From NCBI GenBank assembly GCA_030529225.1, contig JAUMXH010000016.1, positions 1-36,922 of the forward strand: a stretch of 36,922 nucleotides of DNA, written 5' to 3'. The notes beneath the pieces are model-generated. The model ran no database searches and had not been told where the DNA came from. It saw only the letters and a list, made by a program, of their open reading frames with translations. This document shows, one piece after another, positions 8,672 to 14,802 of the stretch (positions within the stretch are counted from its first letter, which is position 1; every line of letters starts with the position of its first letter). This stretch comes from Bacillota bacterium. Its GTDB lineage: Bacteria; Bacillota; Clostridia; Peptostreptococcales; Acidaminobacteraceae. The translations under genes were made by a program, and so were the position numbers.

Positions 8672-9364
8672 CTAGCGACTCGTTCCCTTGTTCAAGATAA
8701 AATAGGCAAGTTTGGCGGCTTCTTTTTCCGAGGCGCGCTTGCTCTTGCCGACTCCAAATGCAATCTCTTTTCCGCCGATCAGAACGGCGCTCTTAAAGAC
8801 CTTGTTGTGCTCCGGACCGCTCGATTCGATGACCTTGTAGGTGGGAAGATCCCTCTTGTTCGCCTGGGCCCAGATCTGGAGCAGCGACTTGTAGTCATCG
8901 ACGCTGTCGACCTCGGCGACGGCCCTGACGGTCTCCCCGAGAAGGCGCTCTATCAAGGCCTTGGCCTGTTCAAAGGACCCCTCCAGATAGACGACCGCAA
9001 TCATGCTCTCTACAACGTCGGCCAGGATGGACTTCCTGTTCCTGCCCCCGCTCTTTTCCTCACCCTTTGAAAACTTGATATAGCGTCCCAAGTCCAGCTT
9101 TTGCGCCACTTCGTACAGGCTGTCCTCACAGACAATCTTGGAGCGCATCTTGCTCAGCACACCCTCCTGAAGCCGGGGAAACTGCTGATACAACAGCTCA
9201 CTGACCGCCAGCTGGAGGACGGCATCGCCCAGGAACTCCAGGCGCTCGTAACTCTTTTCGCTCTTATTCTCGGACTCGTTGATGTAGGAGCTGTGTGTAA
9301 AAGCCCTGTCAATCATACTGTCCGATTTGAATTGATAGGATATTTTTCTTTCCAAGTCTCGCAT
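8672..9364 (-). CDS. rnc: Ribonuclease III
   Basis: Double-strand-specific endoribonuclease for rRNA and mRNA processing, 230 residues. The catalytic RNase III domain holds the signature ERLEFLGDAVL at 40-50, whose acidic residues bind magnesium, and a second acidic cluster in SILADVVESMIAVVYLEG. A double-stranded RNA-binding domain follows (about 155-228), ending in the basic KSKRASEKEAAKLA helix. The ATG at 9364 is supported by the conserved N-terminus; its ribosome site is weak because the AAAGGGG run lies about 15 bases away, directly after a structured leader. First gene of rnc–smc–ftsY. acpP and plsX, usual upstream neighbours, are missing. Confidence 0.97.
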   Translation of the reverse strand: MRDLERKISYQFKSDSMIDRAFTHSSYINESENKSEKSYERLEFLGDAVLQLAVSELLYQQFPRLQEGVLSKMRSKIVCEDSLYEVAQKLDLGRYIKFSKGEEKSGGRNRKSILADVVESMIAVVYLEGSFEQAKALIERLLGETVRAVAEVDSVDDYKSLLQIWAQANKRDLPTYKVIESSGPEHNKVFKSAVLIGGKEIAFGVGKSKRASEKEAAKLAYFILNKGTSR

Positions 9365-9385
9365 CTTTTACCCATTCTTCCCCTT

Positions 9386-9434
9386 TGAGAGTGGCGGCTT
9401 GCCGCCGGAATAAGTCCCCGCGGAGCTTCTCTCA
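9386..9434 (-). ncRNA. Three-way-junction leader of rnc
   Basis: The leader can fold into a compact junction. The outer stem is TGAGAG (9386-9391) with CTCTCA (9429-9434). Inside are a GC-only hairpin GGCGGC/GCCGCC (9393-9398 and 9401-9406) and a second hairpin AAGTCC with GGA and CTT (9412-9417, 9422-9424 and 9426-9428, one bulged G). It lies between the predicted transcription start (near 9456) and the rnc start codon. In Escherichia coli RNase III cuts its own leader; a similar loop here is inferred. Confidence 0.5.
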
Positions 9435-9459
9435 TGCAACCGAAAACGGTACGTTAAAC

Positions 9460-9471
9460 TACATTATAACA
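9460..9471 (-). promoter_or_regulatory. Extended -10 promoter of rnc–smc–ftsY
   Basis: On the minus strand a perfect TATAAT (9463-9468) is preceded by TGT, giving an extended -10 element. No good -35 box is present, which such promoters tolerate. It lies just downstream of the tRNA terminator, so rnc would have its own transcript with a leader of roughly 90 bases. Confidence 0.65.
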
Positions 9472-9486
9472 CAAAAAGTTCGGAAC

Positions 9487-9513
9487 ATAAAAAAAAATCG
9501 ACCTACATCGATT
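9487..9513 (-). terminator. Terminator of the tRNA-Lys–tRNA-Cys transcript
   Basis: On the minus strand, a short stem AATCGA/TCGATT (9508-9513 and 9496-9501) with a six-base loop runs into about nine T residues. It lies 14 bases downstream of the tRNA-Cys CCA end. Confidence 0.75.
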
Positions 9514-9526
9514 CCCTGTCTTAAAA

Positions 9527-9600
<74 letters not shown>

Positions 9601-9607
9601 ATAAATT

Positions 9608-9683
9608 TGGTGACCCGTCCGCGACTCGAACGCGGGACCCCCTGATTAAAAGTCAGATGCTCTACCGACTGAGCTAACGGGTC
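9608..9683 (-). tRNA. tRNA-Lys (anticodon TTT)
   Basis: Cloverleaf on the minus strand. Acceptor GACCCGT pairs with ACGGGTC, discriminator A, and CCA is encoded at 9608-9610. The anticodon arm CTGACTTTTAATCAG gives UUU, the D arm is AGCTCAGTCGGTAGAGC, and the T arm carries GTTCGAGTC. It is the first of two tRNAs on the transcript. Confidence 0.96.
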
Positions 9684-9705
9684 ATCTCGTTTATTGCACT
9701 TAATG

Positions 9706-9734
9706 AGTGTACACAATATTTCAAAAAATGTCAA
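9706..9734 (-). promoter_or_regulatory. Strong promoter of the tRNA operon
   Basis: On the minus strand TTGACA (9729-9734) and TACACT (9706-9711) are separated by exactly 17 bases. This near-consensus promoter ends 22 bases before tRNA-Lys, as expected for a stable RNA operon. Confidence 0.85.
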
Positions 9735-9863
9735 GAGAAAAAAGTATATTTTTCCATGATTCCGTTTTTTGGGCCGGGGATCGCGGCGCAGGTAATAAGC
9801 GAACGGGATTCTTAGGGCGAGATGCCCATTTCTGTCAAAAAAGCTATATTTTTTGGATGAATT
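9729..9863 (+). repeat. Imperfect direct repeat pair in the gap between tRNAs and HD-GYP gene
   Basis: Two similar segments of about 33 bases occur at 9729-9761 and 9833-9863. Both read TGTCAA, then A-rich bases with AAAAAAG, then TATATTTTT and ATGA or ATGAATT. The first contains the -35 box of the tRNA promoter. The GC-rich sequence between them (9765-9830) contains a small GGGC/GCCC hairpin (9815-9827) and no gene that I recognise. The repeat could be a remnant of a duplicated promoter region. Confidence 0.45.
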
Positions 9864-9865
9864 AG

Positions 9866-9874
9866 TGGTATAAT
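9866..9874 (+). promoter_or_regulatory. Extended -10 promoter of the HD-GYP gene
   Basis: TGG followed by TATAAT (9869-9874) is an extended -10 element about 75 bases upstream of the start codon. The expected -35 position is only T-rich. No known riboswitch fold is recognised in the leader. Confidence 0.6.
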
Positions 9875-9949
9875 ATGTCGATACACAAGATAGAAGAATG
9901 AGAAACTTTATCTCTAAAAAGAAAAGCAAGTAAGTAAAAGGAGAATCAC

Positions 9950-11044
9950 TTGGAATTCATCGAGCTAGCGAACTTGGAAGAGGGCATGGTCCTTTCCGAA
10001 GATATCATCAACAGTAACGGAATCGTAATCTTATCCGAGGAAACCAAATTGACCAAGAGAAATATTTTCATGTTGGAGAATTTGGGAATCAGGTCCGTAC
10101 CGATTAAAAGTGACGACCCGCTCAACGGAATCGCGAACGAAGCGAACAGACAGTTCGAGGAAGAGCTTCGTGAAGATCTGCGCCTCCGCGAGGAACAGAA
10201 CAAAAAACTGAAACTCATTTACGACGACACGGTAGACAGTTTCAAAAACATTTACGCCTCGTCGAAGGAAGGCAAGAAGGTTGATATTAAAAAGATCAAC
10301 CAACTGATGGAACCGGTGCTCAGCTACACCTTTCAGAACCACGACATCCTCTCCACCTTCACTGCCTTGAACGAGCAGCTCGGAGAGTATACCTACAAGC
10401 ACTGTATCAACGTGGGACTCTTCTCTTCGATGATCGGAAAGTGGATGGGCTTTGAGGAAGACAAGATGAAGGAACTTGCGGTCGCCGGCGTTCTGCACGA
10501 TATCGGAAAGTCAAAGACCCCCCCGGAGATCATCAACAAGCCTGGCAGGTTGACGAATGAGGAGTTCCTTATTATCCAGAACCATCCGCAAGACGGCTAC
10601 GACCTGATCAAGGACATTCCGGACATTCCCGAGGCGGTCAAGCTGGCGGTCTACCAGCATCATGAGAAGATAGACGGGAGCGGTTATCCCAACCGGCTGA
10701 AGCGGGAGCAGATTCACCTCTACTCCAAGATTGTGTCGGTTGCCGACGTGTACGACTCCCTGACCTCGGTTCGCTCGTACAAGAAGTCGATCTGCCCCTT
10801 TAAGGTCTACGAGATGCTCTTTGATATGTCCACAAACCACCTGGATTACTTCATCGTGTCGACCTTCATTAAGAACCTCTCAAACTACTTTGTCGGAACC
10901 TATCTGAGGCTGACCAACGGGCAGAGGGCGAAGATTGTGATGATAAACAAGAACGTGATTTCCAGACCTCTGGTCATCAACGAGGACAAGGAATACATTG
11001 ACCTTTCCAAAAATTACAATATCAGCATTGAGGAGATGTTATAG
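9950..11044 (+). CDS. HD-GYP domain protein, predicted cyclic-di-GMP phosphodiesterase
   Basis: A soluble protein of 364 residues with no membrane segment. The C-terminal half is an HD-GYP domain: H183 and D184 in VLHDIGKS, HHEKIDGSGYP at 237-247 (second His pair and the GYP triplet), and D266 in SVADVYDSLTS. These metal ligands suggest an active enzyme that hydrolyses cyclic-di-GMP. The first 60 residues resemble the small domain often found before HD-GYP (IELANLEEGMVLSEDI), and a coiled stretch lies at 65-90. It starts at TTG 9950 with AAAGGAG six bases upstream, and is followed after two bases by a SanA-like gene. A link to the pilus genes 8 kb away is possible, since cyclic-di-GMP often controls type IV pili, but nothing here proves it. 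Confidence 0.88.
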   Translation: MEFIELANLEEGMVLSEDIINSNGIVILSEETKLTKRNIFMLENLGIRSVPIKSDDPLNGIANEANRQFEEELREDLRLREEQNKKLKLIYDDTVDSFKNIYASSKEGKKVDIKKINQLMEPVLSYTFQNHDILSTFTALNEQLGEYTYKHCINVGLFSSMIGKWMGFEEDKMKELAVAGVLHDIGKSKTPPEIINKPGRLTNEEFLIIQNHPQDGYDLIKDIPDIPEAVKLAVYQHHEKIDGSGYPNRLKREQIHLYSKIVSVADVYDSLTSVRSYKKSICPFKVYEMLFDMSTNHLDYFIVSTFIKNLSNYFVGTYLRLTNGQRAKIVMINKNVISRPLVINEDKEYIDLSKNYNISIEEML

Positions 11045-11046
11045 GC

Positions 11047-11652
11047 ATGATCATAAAAAAGGTATTCAAACTTACGCTTTCTCTATTCATTCTGGCCCTC
11101 GCCGGCTTGCTCGGTCTGCAGGTCTACGTCCACTTTTCGACCAAGGCGCAGATCTACTCGGACTCGATTCAGGTGCCGGAGTCGGACTACATTATGGTCC
11201 TCGGTTGCGGGGTGCTTGAAAACAGGCCCACCCCGATGCTGCAGAATCGGCTGGATGCCGGACTGGAACTCTATCAAAGGAACAAGGGAGCAAAGATCAT
11301 CCTCTCCGGCCACAAGGACGGGGACTATTACGATGAGGTTTCGGTGATGAAGAACTACCTGCTCGAAAAAGGAGTTCCGGAAGAAGATCTGATAGAGGAT
11401 AAAGCGGGAACAAATACCTATTACAGTATCCGAAACTTTGATCGGTATCAGGACGAGAGCCTGATTGTCGTGACACAAAAAAAGCACCTCGAACGGGCGC
11501 TTTATTTAGCCAATATGCTGGACCAAAAAGAGGTCTACGGCTACGAGGCAATGGAATGCGATTCCAAATCCCACACCATGTATATGAATGTCCGGGAGGT
11601 CTTTGCCAGGGTCAAAGCCGTCATGGATGTTTGCGGCCTCCACATCGAATAA
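11047..11652 (+). CDS. SanA/YdcF-like DUF218 membrane-anchored protein
   Basis: A 201-residue protein with a single N-terminal membrane anchor (about residues 5-26) and an extracytoplasmic DUF218 domain. Family marks are DYIMVLGCGV near 40-49, the RLDAGLELYQ segment near 60, ILSGHKDGDYYDEVSVM, and DKAGTNTYYSIRN near 118-130. Members such as SanA and YdcF are linked to envelope integrity or peptidoglycan precursors, but the reaction is not established. It begins two bases after the HD-GYP stop codon, so the pair is probably co-transcribed. It converges on ispA with only nine bases between them and no clear terminator. Confidence 0.8.
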   Translation: MIIKKVFKLTLSLFILALAGLLGLQVYVHFSTKAQIYSDSIQVPESDYIMVLGCGVLENRPTPMLQNRLDAGLELYQRNKGAKIILSGHKDGDYYDEVSVMKNYLLEKGVPEEDLIEDKAGTNTYYSIRNFDRYQDESLIVVTQKKHLERALYLANMLDQKEVYGYEAMECDSKSHTMYMNVREVFARVKAVMDVCGLHIE

Positions 11653-11661
11653 GAATTTCGC

Positions 11662-12534
11662 CTATTTGTTTCTGCTCACCATATAATCTGCAAGCTCGTT
11701 GTAAAAGTTCGTCTTTAAGTCCAGGCTTTGCAGTTTTTCTTTTGCCGAATTTGCGAAGGATTGGGCGACCCTGAGCGTCAACTCTTCCTGATCCAAGCCC
11801 TTCAAGTCGGCGTCCTTGCTCACAAAATACTCCTTGTCCATGATATCGTCCTTGAGCTGGAAGGCGAGGCCCAACAGATTCGCATACTCCTCCAGGGAAC
11901 TGACCCGGTCGTAGTCGAGGCCGGCGAGTATCGCCCCCGCGACGATGGACGAGCTGAACAAACAAGAGGTTTTTAACATCTTCACCTTGAGAGAGGTATC
12001 TACATCGATCGATTCGGCACCCAAGGCATTGGTAAAGATCTCCATGACCTGGCCCCCGATCATCCCGTTGGCGCCTGCATTGAAGGCAATTTCCCGCATC
12101 GCGGTCAGGGCATTGGATTCCGAAGAATGCAGGCTCGCCTGCAACATCATCTCATAGGCCATGTTCAGCAGGGCATCCCCGACCAAGAGGGCGATATCCT
12201 CCCCGTAGACCTTGTGACAGGTGAGTCTGCCGCGCCTGTAATCGTCGTCGTCCATGCACGGCAAATCGTCATGCACCAAAGAATAGTTGTGGATGCACTC
12301 CAAGGCGACCGCGAAGGCCTCCGCCAGGTCACGGTCCTTGCCGCCGAAAATCTCATAGGTTTTGAGCAACAAAATAGGGCGCAGGCGCTTGCCTTCACCG
12401 AGCAGGACATAGCCGATCGCCTCTTTGAACCTCGCATTCTCCTCGTGGATTTCAGCGGAAAACTCCTCATAGTAGGACTTTAAGACCGAGTCAAAGTCCT
12501 CAGCCAGTTCCCGTATTTGCTCTTTAAATTCCAT
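11662..12534 (-). CDS. ispA: Short-chain polyprenyl (farnesyl/geranyl) diphosphate synthase
   Basis: Condenses isopentenyl diphosphate onto allylic diphosphates to make C10-C15 (possibly C20) precursors for undecaprenyl phosphate and quinones. The 290-residue protein has GEGKRLRP (47-53 region), the first aspartate-rich motif DDLPCMDDDDYRRG at 89-102 with its two-residue insertion, and the second motif DDIMD near 225-230. I chose ATG at 12534, with GAGGCGG upstream, over an in-frame TTG at 12549 that overlaps the xseB stop. It is the last gene of efp–CD1247–asp23–nusB–xseA–xseB–ispA, the normal clostridial order; dxs, a common next gene, is absent. Chain length cannot be told reliably. Confidence 0.93.
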   Translation of the reverse strand: MEFKEQIRELAEDFDSVLKSYYEEFSAEIHEENARFKEAIGYVLLGEGKRLRPILLLKTYEIFGGKDRDLAEAFAVALECIHNYSLVHDDLPCMDDDDYRRGRLTCHKVYGEDIALLVGDALLNMAYEMMLQASLHSSESNALTAMREIAFNAGANGMIGGQVMEIFTNALGAESIDVDTSLKVKMLKTSCLFSSSIVAGAILAGLDYDRVSSLEEYANLLGLAFQLKDDIMDKEYFVSKDADLKGLDQEELTLRVAQSFANSAKEKLQSLDLKTNFYNELADYMVSRNK

Positions 12535-12545
12535 CACGCACCGCC

Positions 12546-12773
12546 TCAAATTGATTTACTCTTGCCGATTTCAATGACCTTTTGCTCCATGCGATTCAGG
12601 ATTTCGACGCACTGCTTGTGCGCGGCAATGCCCTCCTCGTAGGCCCGAATCACATCTGCCAGATTGCTGTTCTTATCCTCGACCGTCTTTAAGGATTGGT
12701 CGAGTTGTTGCATCAGAGATTCGTAGCGTTCGAGCTCAGATGCGGATGCTTGTTCCTGTACGTTTGCTTCCAT
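12546..12773 (-). CDS. xseB: Exodeoxyribonuclease VII small subunit
   Basis: Small subunit of the single-strand-specific exonuclease that works with XseA in DNA repair. The 75-residue helical protein has the family pattern of YESLMQQLDQSLKTVED followed by LADVIRAYEEGIAAHKQCVEIL and a final KVIEI. The ATG at 12773 follows GAGGAATGAG, directly after the xseA stop, and is preferred over an upstream ATG at 12797 inside xseA. Its end lies 11 bases before the ispA start, so translation is coupled along the operon. Confidence 0.92.
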   Translation of the reverse strand: MEANVQEQASASELERYESLMQQLDQSLKTVEDKNSNLADVIRAYEEGIAAHKQCVEILNRMEQKVIEIGKSKSI

Positions 12774-12774
12774 C

Positions 12775-13980
12775 TCATTCCTCTTTTCGTAGTACATCCA
12801 ATACTTTTACCGTGAGCACAAAATCCTCCATCTCGACCCGCAGGGTGTCCGCAGGCGCGACCTGCTCCGCGGAAACGACCGCCGCATCGTCCTTCATCAG
12901 AATCGCAAAGCCTCTGGAGAGCACGTTCTTCACATTGTAGGACTCCAACAGTTTTAAGAGGGTCTCGAGCTTCGATCGCTCCTGATGCACCCTCTTCTCC
13001 ACGCCTTCGCTCAGGTATCTGTCGTACTGAGAAAGCTGAAGTTTCCCTTGTTTGAGCTGTCCGATCAGGGTGCTTTCCACCCGGGACAGAGCGCCGTCCA
13101 AGCGCATCTTTTCATGGGTAAAACGATTTTTCACCGCACTTTGAAGGGCCTTCATCTTAAACGGCAGGGCATTGACACTGAGATAAAAAGAATCCGAAAC
13201 GGCCTGAGCTGCCGCCGTAGGGGTCATGCAGTAAATGTCCGCGGTAAAGTCCAGGAGAGACTTGTCGATTTCGTGACCGACCGCCGATAGGACCGGTATT
13301 TTACTGTGGAAGGCGGCCTCGCAGATTGACTCGTCATGGAAGACAAAGAGCTCGTCCTTGCTTCCTCCCCCGCGGGTGACGACGATCAGATCCAGCTCCT
13401 CAAAATTTTGCAAGTAGCGAATGGCCTCGGAAATTTCCTCGGCCGCAGTCTTTCCTTGCACCCTGACGTCCACAAGGTAGACTTCGATGAAGGGATTCCG
13501 AGCCGTCAAGGTGGTCAGAAAATCCTTGATGGCCGCGGATGTCTTGGACGTCACGAGTCCTATTTTTTGAATCCTCTGAGGAAGGGGGCGCTTCCTTTCC
13601 GGGGAAAAATAGCCCTTCTTCTCCAGCCTGTTCTTGAGTTCCAGGAACAGTTTCTGCATGTAGGATTCCTTGCTCTCCATCACCCTGGTGACGATGATTT
13701 GATAGTACCCCCCGAGTTTGTAAACCTGCAAGTTTCCGCACACTACAAGGGAGGCTCCCTCCTGCAGGGCGACCGTGTTCCTCGCGGCGGAGCCCCGAAA
13801 GAACACGCACTTAATCAAGGCGCTCTCATCGATCAGGTTGAAGTACCAATGGCCGGCGGAACTCTTGGACAGGTTGGAAATCTGCCCTTCTATCGCCAAA
13901 TTTTTAAAACTCAAATCAAAGTCCAGGAGATCCGATATGCTTCTCGTAATCTCGGAGACTGTCTGTGTCCTGTTTAGCAA
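12775..13980 (-). CDS. xseA: Exodeoxyribonuclease VII large subunit
   Basis: Catalytic subunit of exonuclease VII, 401 residues. The N-terminal OB-fold (about 1-105, with GHWYFNLIDE and LVVCGNLQVYKLGGYYQI) binds single-stranded DNA. The catalytic region has GLVTSKTSAAIKDFL, the GRGGGSKDELFVFHDE signature and SAVGHEID, and a helical coiled-coil tail follows. The start is TTG at 13980, with GGAGG four to five bases upstream. It lies 40 bases after nusB and one base before xseB. Confidence 0.95.
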   Translation of the reverse strand: MLNRTQTVSEITRSISDLLDFDLSFKNLAIEGQISNLSKSSAGHWYFNLIDESALIKCVFFRGSAARNTVALQEGASLVVCGNLQVYKLGGYYQIIVTRVMESKESYMQKLFLELKNRLEKKGYFSPERKRPLPQRIQKIGLVTSKTSAAIKDFLTTLTARNPFIEVYLVDVRVQGKTAAEEISEAIRYLQNFEELDLIVVTRGGGSKDELFVFHDESICEAAFHSKIPVLSAVGHEIDKSLLDFTADIYCMTPTAAAQAVSDSFYLSVNALPFKMKALQSAVKNRFTHEKMRLDGALSRVESTLIGQLKQGKLQLSQYDRYLSEGVEKRVHQERSKLETLLKLLESYNVKNVLSRGFAILMKDDAAVVSAEQVAPADTLRVEMEDFVLTVKVLDVLRKEE

Positions 13981-14020
13981 AGCTCCTCCGTTTTTTTAGA
14001 AACACCAAAAAGCCGGATGC

Positions 14021-14413
14021 CTACACATCCAAGCTGTCCACACATTTTCGGATGACGCCGTTGATAAATTTCGGCGCTTTATCGTCCGCATAAAGTTTGG
14101 CAATCTCGATGGCCTCGTTGATTGCCACCTTGTAAGGAACCTCTTCCACATAGAGGGCCTCGACCAGGCAGAGGCGCAGGATTGCGAGCTCCACCTTGGC
14201 GATGGACTCCATGTTCCAGCCCCTGAGGGAGTCCTTGATCCTTTGGTCGATCGAGGACTTGTGTTCCAGGTAGATCTCGAGAACAAAGAGCTGATATTCG
14301 GAGAGATCTCCGATATCCAGGCTCGCCAGGTTCTCGCTCTCCTTGATGTCCAACTCGTAGATCAGAGACATCAACTTTATGCGTTCTTCTCGTCTGTTCT
14401 TATTACTTTTCAG
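14021..14413 (-). CDS. nusB: Transcription antitermination factor NusB, probable CTG start
   Basis: NusB binds boxA RNA with S10 (NusE) in rRNA antitermination. The all-helical body is clear: LMSLIYELDI, SLRGWNMESIAKVELAILRLCLVEAL and VPYKVAINEAIEIAKLYADDKAPKFINGVI. The first TTG or ATG in frame (14374, 14371) would remove the conserved Arg-rich N-terminus. Upstream in the same frame, the codons encode NRREERIK, the family boxA-contacting segment, and the only plausible start is CTG at 14413, six bases after GGAG. That gives 130 residues, normal for NusB, and an 11-base overlap with the end of asp23. The identity is sure; the start codon is inference. Confidence 0.9.
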   Translation of the reverse strand: MKSNKNRREERIKLMSLIYELDIKESENLASLDIGDLSEYQLFVLEIYLEHKSSIDQRIKDSLRGWNMESIAKVELAILRLCLVEALYVEEVPYKVAINEAIEIAKLYADDKAPKFINGVIRKCVDSLDV

Positions 14414-14783
14414 ATTTCTCTCCCATATTCATAATAATATCCACTACATCGATGTTGACGGCGCAAACGCTCAAACCGGTCATGTCCTCCACCGCCTGTT
14501 TCGCGGCGGCTTGGACAGCCCTGCATACCTCGGGGATGTTGGTCCCGTAGTTTACGATGATGCTGAGGTTCAGCTCAATCGCATCCCCCTTCTCCTCGAC
14601 CTTGACCCCCTTCATATGATTCTTGATTCCGAACATCGTTGCAACGCCCTCAACCAAGTTCCCGCTCAGGGCGCTCACACCGCAGATTTCTGCCGTCGCA
14701 ATGTTGGCAATCGTTCTTAGAACATTGTCAGAAATGCTAACACTTCCTCCACTCAATTCCGTATTTCTCTTCATATCTGACAT
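14403..14783 (-). CDS. Asp23/Gls24 family envelope stress-response protein
   Basis: A 126-residue member of the Asp23 (DUF322) family. In this family, proteins near the membrane help with envelope homeostasis; the clostridial efp–nusB copy has no assigned reaction. Seen here: GSVSISDNVLRTIANIATAEICGVSALSG at the start, a central segment ending EKGDAIELNLSIIVNYGTNIPEV, and a C-terminal helix and strand with VNIDVVDIIM. The ATG at 14783 is chosen because CGGAGG lies six bases upstream, in the gap after the large zinc-ribbon gene; an ATG at 14828 would start inside that gene. It overlaps the predicted nusB start. Confidence 0.9.
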   Translation of the reverse strand: MSDMKRNTELSGGSVSISDNVLRTIANIATAEICGVSALSGNLVEGVATMFGIKNHMKGVKVEEKGDAIELNLSIIVNYGTNIPEVCRAVQAAAKQAVEDMTGLSVCAVNIDVVDIIMNMGEKSEK

Positions 14784-14802
14784 ATCGAACCTCCGATTGT
14801 TT

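Noticed and set aside
9735..9949. Possible riboswitch before the HD-GYP gene (for example a cyclic-di-GMP type)
   Set aside because: No known riboswitch core is recognisable, and most of the GC-rich part lies upstream of the likely promoter at 9866-9874.
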